Shown here piece by piece: positions 32,320-41,538 of a stretch of 64,000 nucleotides of DNA. Within the stretch, counting starts at the first letter, position 1. Each line of letters begins with the position of its first letter. Both the position numbers and the translations under genes were made by a program. The notes under the pieces are model-generated. The model saw nothing but the letters and a program-made list of their open reading frames with translations. It made no database searches and had not been told where the DNA came from. The DNA comes from a bacterium (lineage in GTDB: Bacteria; Patescibacteriota; Saccharimonadia; Saccharimonadales; UBA4665): the NCBI GenBank assembly GCA_021783725.1, contig JAJXTN010000003.1:23882-87881 (forward strand). The letters run 5' to 3'.

Positions 32320-34146
32320 CTATTTGGCGGCGCGTTTGCGCTTGGTCGGGTCAAGTTCGCGTTTGCGCAGTCGCAGAGCTTTAGGCGTAACCTCTAGGAG
32401 TTCGTCGTTTTCGATGAAATCGAGACATTGTTCGAGACTAAAAATGACAGGCGGTACCAACTGAACAACACCATCACTCGATGAACTACGCATGTTAGTT
32501 AAGTGTTTGGCTTTACAGACATTGATTTCCATATCTTCTTGGCGGCTGTTCAAACCAATAATCTGTCCGGCATAGACTTTCTCGGCCGGACCGACGAAAG
32601 TTGTACCGCGGGCTTCAGCATTTTGCAAAGCATAAGGTGTAGTAACGCCAGCTTCATAAGATATCAACACGCCACTACGCAATTGTTGCAAATTGGCACC
32701 TAGGGGCTGGTAACCAATCATTAGCGAGTTCATGACAATCGTGCCTTTGGTATTGGTCAGTAGAATGTTACGCATACCCAATAAGGCGCGAGTCGGCATT
32801 TCGTAAATCAGTTTCGTAACACCTTTGGGACTAGCGAACTGTTCTTTGAGATTGGCTCGGCGCTGACCGAGTTCCATCTGAACGGTACCAACGTGTTCGG
32901 CTGGGACTTCGATGATAACTTCTTCTAATGGCTCGACGGTTTGACCGTTTTCTTCGTGAGTCACAACTTGTGGACGACCGACTTCGAATTCATAACCTTC
33001 ACGGCGCATAGTTTCGATCAAGACGCCCAAGTGAAGTTCACCTCGACCAGCAACGGTGAATCCGATACCGTCATCTTCAACTCGTAAACCAACATTGGTT
33101 TCCAGCTCTTTATTAAGACGCTCAGCGATTTGACGCGAGGTACTAAATTCACCTTCTTGGCCTTTAAAAGGCGAAGTGTTCGGACCGAGATATATGCGTA
33201 GGGTCGGCGCTTCGACTTCGATAGTCGGCAGAGCTTCTGGTTCGACAGCGTCAGCGATAGTTTCACCAATTTTGGCATCGGCAATACCGGTTAGTTGAAC
33301 GATGTCACCGGCCACACCACCAGCCACTTCGAATCGACTTACACCATGACTCATGAACACCATATCGACTTTGGACTTAACGAAACTGCCATCTTTTTTG
33401 CATAAAGTCACTGGGTCGCCGGCTTTGACATGACCACGGGTGATGCGACCGATGGCGTATTTGCCTTTGAACGTATCGTGAGCTAAAGCGGTGACTAGCA
33501 TCTGGAAAGGCTTATCAACTTCGACGCTAGGGGCAGGAATTTCGGCAATTACTGCATCAAAAATGGCGTCGAGATCGCCCGGCAAGCTCGGATCATCAGG
33601 CATGTCAGTCCAAGCCTTACCCTCACGGGCAATCGCGTAGTGGACTTTGTAGTGTAATTGATCTTCGTGAACAGCTAATTCCAGGAACAAATCGGCTAAT
33701 TCATCTTCAACTTCTTTAACTCGAGCGGCCGGCTTGTCGATTTTATTGATAATAACGATTGGTTTGAGGTTCGATTCGAGAGCTTTTTCTAGTACGAATT
33801 TGGTCTGGGGCATTGGACCTTCCTGAGCGTCAACGATCAGCAAGCAACCATCGGCCATATTCAAAGTCCGCTCGACTTCACCCGAGAAATCAGCGTGCCC
33901 AGGCGTATCGATGATATTGATGCGATAATCGTCGTGTTGAACAGCAGTAATTTTAGCGGTAATCGTGATTCCCCGCTCTTTTTCCTGATCACCACTGTCC
34001 ATAATCAATGTTTGACTCATTTCGGCTTGATTATCACGAAAGGTTTTGGACTGCTTGAGCAGGCCATCGACTAGAGTAGTTTTGCCATGGTCGACGTGAG
34101 CGATGATGGCAATATTGCGAATTTTGGTTGGGTCTTGAAGGCTCAT
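32320..34146 (-). CDS. typA: Translational GTPase TypA/BipA
   Basis: 608 residues, full length. G domain: AHVDHGKTTL (G1), RGITI (G2), DTPGHADFSGE (G3), NKIDKPAAR (G4); then EF-G-like domains II, III and V and the C-terminal BipA-specific domain (ELLEVTPKALRLRK). It binds the ribosome and helps 50S assembly and stress adaptation. Unlike most first genes here it has a leader of about 40 nt containing a terminator-like hairpin. Confidence 0.96.
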   Translation of the reverse strand: MSLQDPTKIRNIAIIAHVDHGKTTLVDGLLKQSKTFRDNQAEMSQTLIMDSGDQEKERGITITAKITAVQHDDYRINIIDTPGHADFSGEVERTLNMADGCLLIVDAQEGPMPQTKFVLEKALESNLKPIVIINKIDKPAARVKEVEDELADLFLELAVHEDQLHYKVHYAIAREGKAWTDMPDDPSLPGDLDAIFDAVIAEIPAPSVEVDKPFQMLVTALAHDTFKGKYAIGRITRGHVKAGDPVTLCKKDGSFVKSKVDMVFMSHGVSRFEVAGGVAGDIVQLTGIADAKIGETIADAVEPEALPTIEVEAPTLRIYLGPNTSPFKGQEGEFSTSRQIAERLNKELETNVGLRVEDDGIGFTVAGRGELHLGVLIETMRREGYEFEVGRPQVVTHEENGQTVEPLEEVIIEVPAEHVGTVQMELGQRRANLKEQFASPKGVTKLIYEMPTRALLGMRNILLTNTKGTIVMNSLMIGYQPLGANLQQLRSGVLISYEAGVTTPYALQNAEARGTTFVGPAEKVYAGQIIGLNSRQEDMEINVCKAKHLTNMRSSSSDGVVQLVPPVIFSLEQCLDFIENDELLEVTPKALRLRKRELDPTKRKRAAK

Positions 34147-34152
34147 AACAAT

Positions 34153-34200
34153 AAAAAAGACGCCTATAGATAGCGCCCGGCTTTCTTATCTATAATTATA
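34153..34200 (-). promoter_or_regulatory. typA promoter -10 and leader hairpin with U run
   Basis: TATAAT (34200-34195, minus strand) is followed by a leader that can form a 6 bp stem (34177-34172 with 34164-34159, two G-U pairs) directly followed by six Us (34158-34153), 7 nt before the ATG. This resembles a weak attenuator. Confidence 0.4.
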
Positions 34201-34381
34201 GCATAAGCTAGTCAGTTAAGCAACCACCCCGTGCCACGATACGCCAACCCAACTTAGTACACGTTATTCCTCGCCTACACGCAACACTGTCATCCCAATC
34301 TATATTTGGAATCTAGGCACCTGCATTGTCATCTCAGGGGCTGTTGTCATCCCAAACGCTGTTGTCATTCCAGACCCTGTT

Positions 34382-34472
34382 GTCATTCCAGGCTTGATCT
34401 GGAATCTAATATTATGTAGCTGGAGCGCCAGACGCCATAACCGATTGGATCCCAGGTCGAGCCTGGGATGAC
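34382..34472 (-). repeat. Composite palindromic element, copy 4 (reversed)
   Basis: GTCATTCCAGG ... GGAATCTAATATTATGTAG ... GATTGGATCCCAGG ... CCTGGGATGAC: complete, reverse orientation. Confidence 0.85.
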
Positions 34473-34487
34473 AGTGAGATAGTGTCT

Positions 34488-34578
34488 GTCATTTCAGACT
34501 TGATCTGGAATCTAATCTTTATGTAGTTTAGGTGCAGGGCACCACAATTGATTGGATCCCAGGTCGAGCCTGGGATGA
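34488..34578 (-). repeat. Composite palindromic element, copy 5 (reversed)
   Basis: GTCATTTCAGACTTGATC ... ATGTAG ... GATTGGATCCCAGG ... CCTGGGATGA, only 15 bp after copy 4 and in the same orientation. Confidence 0.85.
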
Positions 34579-34708
34579 GACAAAAGCCTGGGATGACGAT
34601 AGGAACACCTACGATGCGAACAGTTTGTACTTTCGCTGGAGTAACCTGATAGTGGGTGAACCGTATTGTCTTCTAGGCTAATCTGTTAGGAGCAGATACA
34701 ATAGCATG

Positions 34709-36367
34709 ATGCTAATCAGCGTCGACATCACCGAAAAGTCGTTCGGGCACAAAGTGCTGTATACCGACCTGCAGTTCGAAATCCAAGAAGGCGAAAAAGT
34801 CGGATTGATCGGTCGTAATGGTACTGGTAAATCTACCTTATTTAATTTAATCACTGGCGATGACCGCGATTATCAAGGTGAAATTGTTATCAAAAAAGGT
34901 AGTATCGTCATTTCCAGTCGCCAGGAACACCACGACCATAACCACAAAACCGTTCTCGACTACATCCAAGGCGATTTGCCAGAGTTCAGCCGCTTGCATC
35001 ACATCATCACCCATTATCCAGCCGATATGGCCGAGCACCCCCGCAAAATGGAAGTTTACTCCGAGGCCGTCGAACGTTTCAGCCAGCTTGGTTATTATCA
35101 GATTGAGGATGAATTATCTCAAGCTTTTACAGCTTATCAGCTTGATCCCGATTTGATCGATAAACCACTCAGCGAACTAAGTGGTGGCCAGAAACGAATG
35201 GTTGAACTAATCAAAGTTCAACGGGCTCGGGGTAATGTCGCTCTGATCGACGAGCCGACCAACCACATGGACTACGTCGCCAAACAGACTTTCCTCAAAT
35301 GGTTCAATTCAACTCCAGAATCGGTAGTGGTCATCACTCACGACCGTGACGTTCTACAAACGGTTGATCGGATTATCGAAATTCGCGACGGCCGGGCTTT
35401 CGCTTTCAAAGGCAATTACCGTGATTACTTACGAATCAATAAAACTCAAATTACGTCCCAAGTTAATGAATACGACCTGACTCAGCGTCGAATCGAAAAT
35501 CTCAAAGCTGATGTCATTCGTTTCCGTCGACTGAAAGAAAAGTCACGCGATCCGGGCACCATCAAACGCTTCAAATCCCAAGAACAACACGCCGTCGCCG
35601 AACTAAATCGTCTATCGACAGCCGAGATACCGTCATTCTGGATTGACCAAGACTCGGTCGAAGATCTTAATACCAAATTAACTGAAGCTTACGGCAAATA
35701 TAAAGCCAAAAATATTAAAGTTAGCACCAGCCGTTCAGAGTCTAAATCGTCACGTCTACTATTAGAGATTAAAGATGTCAGCCTTGGTTATGATGGCCAA
35801 CCGCTGTTCGAATCAGTCAACATCCAACTCCATGAAGGCGAGCGCTTCCGATTGCACGGCCGCAATGGTGCCGGCAAGACCACCCTAGTCAAAGCCATAC
35901 TTGCCAAAGTCGACGGTTCAACACCAGCCGCCGAACAGTTCCATGGGCACATTATCGTCGAGAACGATTTGCGTATAGGAGTTTATGAGCAAGAAATCGC
36001 TGAGCAATACTTATCAATGACCCTGTATGAAGCCATTGAACAGGTTTTCCGTGATAAGCAGCTGCCAATTAGCGACCAGCGAATCAAACAGCTCCTGAGT
36101 GATTACTTATTCAATCCGCAAACCGACGGTGATATGCCAGTCGAAAAGCTTAGTGGTGGCCAAAAAGCCCGTTTCCAACTAATCAATATGTTAGCCGACG
36201 ACCCCCAACTATTAATCCTCGACGAACCGACCAACCACCTTGATTTACCGAGTATCGAAGAATTAGAAAATGCCCTTAAAGCGTATACTGGAGCAATCCT
36301 GTATATCTCACACGATAGTTTCTTCGCTGAAGCCCTAGCCGGCACAACCATCGCCATCGGCCACTAG
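34709..36367 (+). CDS. ABC-F family ATPase
   Basis: 552 residues with two ABC ATPase domains and no membrane segments. First: GRNGTGKSTL, LSGGQKRMVEL, LIDEPTNHMD. Second: GRNGAGKTTL, LSGGQKARFQL, ILDEPTNHLD. A charged helical linker (about 240-330) joins them. ABC-F proteins bind the ribosomal E site and act on stalled translation or antibiotic resistance. I chose the second of two adjacent ATGs because TACAAT (34697-34702) ends 6 nt before it. Confidence 0.93.
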   Translation: MLISVDITEKSFGHKVLYTDLQFEIQEGEKVGLIGRNGTGKSTLFNLITGDDRDYQGEIVIKKGSIVISSRQEHHDHNHKTVLDYIQGDLPEFSRLHHIITHYPADMAEHPRKMEVYSEAVERFSQLGYYQIEDELSQAFTAYQLDPDLIDKPLSELSGGQKRMVELIKVQRARGNVALIDEPTNHMDYVAKQTFLKWFNSTPESVVVITHDRDVLQTVDRIIEIRDGRAFAFKGNYRDYLRINKTQITSQVNEYDLTQRRIENLKADVIRFRRLKEKSRDPGTIKRFKSQEQHAVAELNRLSTAEIPSFWIDQDSVEDLNTKLTEAYGKYKAKNIKVSTSRSESKSSRLLLEIKDVSLGYDGQPLFESVNIQLHEGERFRLHGRNGAGKTTLVKAILAKVDGSTPAAEQFHGHIIVENDLRIGVYEQEIAEQYLSMTLYEAIEQVFRDKQLPISDQRIKQLLSDYLFNPQTDGDMPVEKLSGGQKARFQLINMLADDPQLLILDEPTNHLDLPSIEELENALKAYTGAILYISHDSFFAEALAGTTIAIGH

Positions 36368-36388
36368 ACCAATTATCTTGATGGCCTC

Positions 36389-36481
36389 GTCATCGCAGGC
36401 TAGACCTAGGATCCAATCAATGGTGGCGTCCTACGCTCCAAACTACATTTAGATTAGATTCCAGATCAAGTCTGGAATGAC
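36389..36481 (+). repeat. Composite palindromic element, copy 6
   Basis: GTCATCGCAGG ... GATCCAATC ... CTACATTTAGATTAG ... GTCTGGAATGAC. The left palindrome has mismatches. Confidence 0.8.
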
Positions 36482-36535
36482 AAGGCGAGTGATTAGATTC
36501 CAGATCAAGTCTGGAATGACAAACACTATCTCACG

Positions 36536-36626
36536 GTCATCCCAGGCTTGACCTGGGATCCAATCGGTTGTGGCGCTCTGCGCTCTAAACTACATAAGAT
36601 TAGATCCAGATCAGGTCTGGAATGAC
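36536..36626 (+). repeat. Composite palindromic element, copy 7
   Basis: GTCATCCCAGG ... GGATCCAATC ... CGCTCTAAACTACATAAG ... GTCTGGAATGAC. Confidence 0.85.
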
Positions 36627-36717
36627 AAGGCGAGTGATTAGATTCCAGATCAAGTCTGGAATGACAACAGGCGCCTGGAATGACAAGCACAAACACATTG
36701 ACGTTCCATAGTCTCGT

Positions 36718-36806
36718 GTCATCCCAGGCTCGACCTGGGATCTAATCAGAAGTGTTTCACCGCGTATAGCTACATTAGATTAGATTCCAGCTTTCGCTGG
36801 AATGAC
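36718..36806 (+). repeat. Composite palindromic element, copy 8
   Basis: Left palindrome as usual; the right palindrome is the variant ATTCCAGC, TTTC, GCTGGAATGAC, the same core that also appears in the tRNA-Gln look-alike at 50323-50338. Confidence 0.8.
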
Positions 36807-36919
36807 ACGAGAGTTAGGGATGTTTGGTAGGGCGTGGTGGGTGTAATTTTTTAATGACAAAGTTGAGTAGTTGAGTGACTATAGCTTTAATAGTTATAGA
36901 GGTGGGGTACAATGAGGGG

Positions 36920-38107
36920 ATGGATAATCGACCACTCGCCGAACGCCAACGCCCCACCAAGCTTAGCCAAGTGATTGGTCAAGCCCATCTTGTCAGTGCC
37001 GGTAAAATCATTCATGAAATTATCGCTAACAAACAACCGACTAGTTTAATTCTCTGGGGGCCACCCGGTAGCGGCAAGACCACGCTGGCCCGAATCATCG
37101 CCCAAGAAGTTGGCGCCGAGTTCATTGAACTAAGTGCCGTCACTTCTGGCAAAGCCGATGTCGTCAAAGTCATTGCCCACGCCGAACAGAACCAACGACT
37201 AGCCATTCAAACCGTACTATTTGTTGATGAGATCCACCGCTTCAATAAAGCCCAGCAAGACGCTTTCCTACCCCATGTCGAGGCCGGAACGATCACCTTG
37301 ATTGGCGCTACGACCGAGAATCCCAGTTTCGAAATCATTAATCCGCTATTGTCGCGATCACGCGTCTTAGTACTCGAACCGCTGACCAAGTCCGAAATCA
37401 CGACCATATTGAAAACGGCCGCCAAAACCGAGAAATTGACGGCCAAACAGTTACCGAAGGCTAGTATTGAATTGCTAGCCGAGCTATCAGGTGGCGATGC
37501 TCGAGTCGCCCTCGGCAATCTAGAATTAGCCCACCAACTGGCTGGTTTCAAACCAATCACCCCACAAATCGTCGAAACCGCCGCCCAAACCCGAGTTCCC
37601 GGTTATGACAAAAAAGGAGAGTACCACTACAACGTCATCAGTGCTTTCATTAAATCAATGCGGGGCTCAGACGCGACTGCAACGCTGTACTATCTAGCCC
37701 GGATGTTGCAGGCCGGCGAAGACCCGAAATTCATCGCCCGACGGATGGTCATATTCGCCTCTGAGGATATCGGCCTAGTCGCTCCAGCGGCCCTCAACTT
37801 AGCGGTATCGACCTTCCTAGCCGTCGAACGGATTGGATTACCGGAAGCTGAATATAATCTCTACCACTGTGCTACGGTGCTAGCCAAAGCCCAAAAATCC
37901 CGAGTTGTGGCCGACGCTATGGTCCAAGCCCGCCAGACCGCTAGTCAATATCCAGATTTGCCTGTTCCCTTGCACTTACGCAATGCGCCCACCAATTTAA
38001 TGAAAGACCTCGGCTATGGTAAGGGCACAAAGTGGCAAGCCAACTTCAAACATCCCAAAGGTTTCTTGCCCGACGACCTAGCGACGCTTAATTTTTTCGA
38101 TAGTTAG
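36920..38107 (+). CDS. rarA: Replication-associated recombination protein A
   Basis: 395-residue AAA+ ATPase (MgsA/RarA). WGPPGSGKTTLA (Walker A), FVDEIHRFNKAQQDAFLPHVE (Walker B and sensor region), GATTENPSFE and the C-terminal tetramerisation domain ending in GYGKGTKWQANFKHP. It acts at stalled replication forks. The start is the ATG at 36920 (MDNRPLAERQRP, the usual family N-terminus): TACAAT (36908-36913) ends 6 nt before it. Its last 30 bp overlap the convergent membrane protein gene. Confidence 0.96.
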   Translation: MDNRPLAERQRPTKLSQVIGQAHLVSAGKIIHEIIANKQPTSLILWGPPGSGKTTLARIIAQEVGAEFIELSAVTSGKADVVKVIAHAEQNQRLAIQTVLFVDEIHRFNKAQQDAFLPHVEAGTITLIGATTENPSFEIINPLLSRSRVLVLEPLTKSEITTILKTAAKTEKLTAKQLPKASIELLAELSGGDARVALGNLELAHQLAGFKPITPQIVETAAQTRVPGYDKKGEYHYNVISAFIKSMRGSDATATLYYLARMLQAGEDPKFIARRMVIFASEDIGLVAPAALNLAVSTFLAVERIGLPEAEYNLYHCATVLAKAQKSRVVADAMVQARQTASQYPDLPVPLHLRNAPTNLMKDLGYGKGTKWQANFKHPKGFLPDDLATLNFFDS

Positions 38108-38809
38108 TTCTTGATCGCCGTCGATTGACAATTCTACTGGCGGTTTAACTTTTAGTACTTGCCAAATGTAATACGGCAAAGCCACGAGCCATAAACTACA
38201 CAAAATAATGAACACGTGTTGTGACAGAGTGCTAGATTGGTCACGGACGACCAGCACCAACGTCCCAACGCCGAAACACAGCCAGATGACCAGCAACCCA
38301 TGCAGTAACCAACGACTTGCCTGAAAGAATCGATTGTCTTTGGCGACTAGCCACCAGAAAACGACAATGCTCATCGTCAGACCGAATATCGACATAATGC
38401 TAACAAAGCCATGCACTACATAGTAGGGATTCTGCAACGGTGGCAAACAGTTATGCGTACCTTCGATACAATTCAGGGGCAATATCGCGTCAAGCGCCGT
38501 GAACAAACCGAACATTGCTACCCCGACGATGCCGGCTTCCAGCCACCAATGTTTACGTCCACCGTTGTGATGGCGGACAAACCGCAGTAGCCACCAAGTA
38601 ACTACCACGACCAATGCCCCACTGGCGATATCAAGTCCGATGAACAACCAATTATAGGGTTGGTTCGAAGCTTCAAGATTACTGGCTAGACCTCGATTAC
38701 CGCCGGGATTCAGCCAATAACCAAGTGGCCAAGATGAATACAAGGCTCCGGCCAACAGCATCACTAGCGACACCCGGACTAGTGGTTTGGACCAAAATTT
38801 AACAAGCAT
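38078..38809 (-). CDS. DUF998-like membrane protein
   Basis: 243 residues with about six membrane segments, resembling DUF998 proteins of unknown role; two Cys (NCIEGTHNC) lie in an external loop and could form a disulfide. It lies 17 bp downstream of metK on the same strand and overlaps rarA by 30 bp tail to tail. Confidence 0.75.
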   Translation of the reverse strand: MLVKFWSKPLVRVSLVMLLAGALYSSWPLGYWLNPGGNRGLASNLEASNQPYNWLFIGLDIASGALVVVVTWWLLRFVRHHNGGRKHWWLEAGIVGVAMFGLFTALDAILPLNCIEGTHNCLPPLQNPYYVVHGFVSIMSIFGLTMSIVVFWWLVAKDNRFFQASRWLLHGLLVIWLCFGVGTLVLVVRDQSSTLSQHVFIILCSLWLVALPYYIWQVLKVKPPVELSIDGDQELTIEKIKRR

Positions 38810-38826
38810 TAAGCCTATTATAACGC

Positions 38827-39945
38827 TTAAACTTTAGTGACTATCTGCTCCCACGGCAGACCGGCCTTACCGAAGTGGCCATAGGCAGAAGTTTGGAGGT
38901 AGATTGGTCGGCGCAAATCGAGACTTTCGATGATATTTTTGACAGAGGGTTGCAGAAGTTTATAGGCATACTTCTCGATGGCTTCTTGAGATTTTTTGGC
39001 CGTGCCGAAAGTATCAATCGTAAAGTTAACTGGTAACTTGGCGCCAATGTAGTAAGCCAGTGCCACTTCAACCGAATCGGCTAAACCGGCAGCCACGATA
39101 TTCTTGGCAATATAACGAGCGGCATAAGCGCCGGAACGATCAACTTTACTGGGATCTTTGCCGCTAAATGCGCCACCGCCAACTCGAGCATAGCCACCAT
39201 AACCGTCAACGACGATTTTGCGCCCAGTCAGACCGGCGTCCGAGGCTGGCCCGGGCTGATGCCAGACGCCGGTACCATTTACGACTATGTCTTTGCGGGC
39301 TACATGGTAGCCATAAGTTTCTAATACCGGGGTAATGATTTGGGTGTAGATATCTTCACGGATGCGGTCTAACGATATTAGTTCATCGTGCGGCACGGCC
39401 ACAGTGACATGTTCGACAGCCACTGGTTGACCGTCTTCGTAACGGATCACGACTTGAGCTTTGCCATCTGGACGCAAATGTGGCAATAATCCAGTTTCGC
39501 GGGCCGCATCGATAGCTCGGGTCAAGGCATGCGCAATGGCTATCGGCGTTGGCAAATATTCCGGCGTCTCATTGGTGGCGTAGCCGAACATCAGGCCTTG
39601 GTCACCGGCCCCAAAATCATCGACTCCAACGGCAATTTCTGGTGATTGTTGATGCAGAAGATTAATAATCGGCGATCTGTGGCTAAAACCCCAGTCTGGA
39701 TTGGAGTAACCCAAACGTTTAATCTGGGCTCTAACAATCGCATCTACATCAATCACGGCGTTAGTATTGATTTCACCGGCAATGACGACCTTGTCGTGGG
39801 CTACCAGCGTTTCGACAGCGGTACGACCATTAGCATCTTGAGCCAGAACGGAGTCGACAATAGCATCACTGATGGCGTCAGCAACTTTGTCGGGGTGGCC
39901 AGCACAGACTGACTCACTAGCGAATCGAGTTATTGTTTTTGACAT
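38827..39945 (-). CDS. metK: S-adenosylmethionine synthetase
   Basis: 372 residues. FASESVCAGHPDKVADAISDA is the N-terminal methionine/ATP motif; GDQGLMFGYA, VNGTGVWHQPGPASDAGLTGRK and GGGAFSGKDPSKVDRSGAYAAR are the ATP and metal loops. It makes SAM from methionine and ATP. The ATG has AAAGGA upstream, but that site lies in an 11 bp hairpin and is preceded by a SAM-I-like leader, so feedback control of translation is likely. Confidence 0.96.
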   Translation of the reverse strand: MSKTITRFASESVCAGHPDKVADAISDAIVDSVLAQDANGRTAVETLVAHDKVVIAGEINTNAVIDVDAIVRAQIKRLGYSNPDWGFSHRSPIINLLHQQSPEIAVGVDDFGAGDQGLMFGYATNETPEYLPTPIAIAHALTRAIDAARETGLLPHLRPDGKAQVVIRYEDGQPVAVEHVTVAVPHDELISLDRIREDIYTQIITPVLETYGYHVARKDIVVNGTGVWHQPGPASDAGLTGRKIVVDGYGGYARVGGGAFSGKDPSKVDRSGAYAARYIAKNIVAAGLADSVEVALAYYIGAKLPVNFTIDTFGTAKKSQEAIEKYAYKLLQPSVKNIIESLDLRRPIYLQTSAYGHFGKAGLPWEQIVTKV

Positions 39946-39950
39946 TTTAA

Positions 39951-39988
39951 AATATCCTTTCTGCCTGATATTAGCCGGAAAGGATATT
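39951..39988 (-). promoter_or_regulatory. Hairpin sequestering the metK ribosome binding site
   Basis: Arms 39951-39961 and 39978-39988 are perfectly complementary (11 bp); the AAAGGA of metK lies in the start-proximal arm. It is the expected expression platform of a translation-controlling riboswitch. Confidence 0.8.
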
Positions 39989-40000
39989 GGAGACTCGGAT

Positions 40001-40176
40001 AGTCAAACATCTTCCCCGCTAATCGGCGGGCTAGACGGAGCACCTTATCAATTAGAATGATGAATAGTGAATGGTGAATAAACGGAAAACATTATGCTTC
40101 CCCATTCATCATACCCACTTCCTTCTTCTCTTTCGGTAGGTTGCTGGCAGGTCATCGAGCTAGATCTCTTCTTACT
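40001..40176 (-). promoter_or_regulatory. SAM-I-like riboswitch aptamer of metK with an inserted element
   Basis: Read on the minus strand: a possible P1 strand AGTAAGA (40176-40170), AGAG, GCAACC (40144-40139), GGTGCT (40044-40039), a P4 hairpin (CCCGC with GCGGG, 40030-40015), AAGATG and the second P1 strand TTTGACT (40007-40001). These are in SAM-I order with the conserved core pieces. P2 looks atypical. Between GCAACC and GGTGCT, where a short P3 is expected, lies about 90 nt including an AATGATGAA-bounded insert. Confidence 0.62.
40055..40112. repeat. 58 bp AATGATGAA-bounded insert inside the metK leader
   Basis: Begins GAATGATGAAT and ends ATTCATCAT, a 9 bp inverted repeat. The stretch GATGAATGGGGAA near one end is shared with the flank of the S23-type ORF (18667-18679). 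Confidence 0.65.
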
Positions 40177-40311
40177 TCGCCAAGGCTTCGTAGGATTGTC
40201 GTCCGACTTATAGCCAAGGTTCCGTAGACCCTCCATAGCCTTAGCGAAGGAGGGCACTGCACTCTGTATATTAAATTGTTAAGCAAATCTATCGTACCAC
40301 GAGCTATAGGC

Positions 40312-41469
40312 TTAGCCAAATAAGGCATGACGCTTGATGGCGTGATACAGTCCAGGGAAATAAGTGTTGATTTTATGTGTCATATCTGGGATTAGGATAG
40401 TACGAACGTCAGCACCATCAGTCAAAACTAACTTACGAAGAAATGCTTGAGCGGAATCATGGGCTGACCTTGGACCATTGTATAACGGATCGAGTTCGCC
40501 CAGACTGTAGACTAATCTTGCTTGTGGCTGGCGCATCAACATGGCATTGGCATCATCAGCTAGAGGAAAATCACCATGTTTCGGACCATGTCGTAAACCT
40601 TGCAAATTAGTCCAGAAAGCTTTGGCTTGGTCAGCCTTCGAGGAACGTGATTTATCAATTTTGGTCTTGGCAATAATTGGCGTATATAGTTCGGCGGCCC
40701 GCCCATATCGGTCTTGCATAGCGTCGGTTAGCTTCTCCGGATCAAATGAGCGTTCAATATTCCAAGCCTTATTCTTACGATCTTCGGTATAAACCATTCC
40801 TTTGCCTACCTCAATTAACCCGAGGTCAACGAAGCCAGTGCTTTCACTAAAATGCCCAGCTTCAAGTTGACCAGGCTCCATAGCCGCTCCCAGAGCTTGA
40901 GCAAATTGGTTGCCTATCGAATCAGCACTTAAGTGAGTTATATCAATGCCATGGCTAGCAAGCGCCCGATACATATTAACAACGTAGTCTACTGGCTGTG
41001 CATCATCACCGGCACCACGTACAAGTCGGCCGGATTGACGATAATATGCCGCATCAGCTTTTGACATGGGACTACTTGCGCCTTGCCCGGGCGACGCCAC
41101 GTAAACTAAGCGGTGATTGGGATAGCGTACGGCCGCGGCCGCCAATTCATAGCCATTACCGACATTGTCTAGTGATGAATTGGCGGTTGCCGGCATCACA
41201 ATCGTACCTTTAGTGGCAGTGGCATTGGCAATACCGATATCGAAACTACTTTCTTTATGCTCGATAACAGTGCGACTCATAGCTACTTCACGTAGTTTGT
41301 CGTCAACGATCGCTGAATCCAGTAGAACCCCGGTATTCATGATAGTAGTTCGGCCTAAATGGACCAGAACTCCTTTATCAATTAGATGAGCTTGATACTC
41401 GATTAAGCTAACACCGCCTTCTGCATAAAAGGCATGATTAGTATCTGGAGTTGATATCTGCTCGGACAT
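40312..41469 (-). CDS. Alpha/beta-hydrolase-fold protein
   Basis: 385 residues. LVYVASPGQGASSP, then HLSADSIGNQFAQAL (a nucleophile-elbow-like ADSIG with Ser) and LIPDMTHKINTYFP (candidate catalytic His) suggest an alpha/beta hydrolase; the elbow lacks its first Gly, so activity is uncertain. No signal peptide. I moved the start to the ATG at 41469 (MSEQIST) because TATAAT (41481-41476) ends 6 nt before it, with TTGCAA 17 bp further upstream. Confidence 0.72.
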   Translation of the reverse strand: MSEQISTPDTNHAFYAEGGVSLIEYQAHLIDKGVLVHLGRTTIMNTGVLLDSAIVDDKLREVAMSRTVIEHKESSFDIGIANATATKGTIVMPATANSSLDNVGNGYELAAAAVRYPNHRLVYVASPGQGASSPMSKADAAYYRQSGRLVRGAGDDAQPVDYVVNMYRALASHGIDITHLSADSIGNQFAQALGAAMEPGQLEAGHFSESTGFVDLGLIEVGKGMVYTEDRKNKAWNIERSFDPEKLTDAMQDRYGRAAELYTPIIAKTKIDKSRSSKADQAKAFWTNLQGLRHGPKHGDFPLADDANAMLMRQPQARLVYSLGELDPLYNGPRSAHDSAQAFLRKLVLTDGADVRTILIPDMTHKINTYFPGLYHAIKRHALFG

Positions 41470-41475
41470 ATTCAT

Positions 41476-41504
41476 ATTATACTATATTACAAGATAATTT
41501 GCAA
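41476..41504 (-). promoter_or_regulatory. Promoter of hydrolase gene
   Basis: TTGCAA (41504-41499), 17 bp, TATAAT (41481-41476), read leftwards; the start codon at 41469 is at the expected +1. Confidence 0.75.
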
Positions 41505-41538
41505 TATACTCTTTCTCTCGCAACTGAACTGTATGGGT

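Larger units (their letters stand above)
34207..34705. repeat. Gene-free region with palindromic repeats
   Basis: About 500 bp between typA and the ABC-F gene. It contains two reversed composite elements (listed separately), half copies around 34283-34380 and a further half copy near 34585-34600. No gene is supported. Confidence 0.75.
36368..36919. repeat. Gene-free region with palindromic repeats
   Basis: About 550 bp that is almost entirely repeats: three composite elements (listed separately) and extra right-half copies at 36491-36520 and 36636-36665. The rarA promoter is at the right end. Confidence 0.8.
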
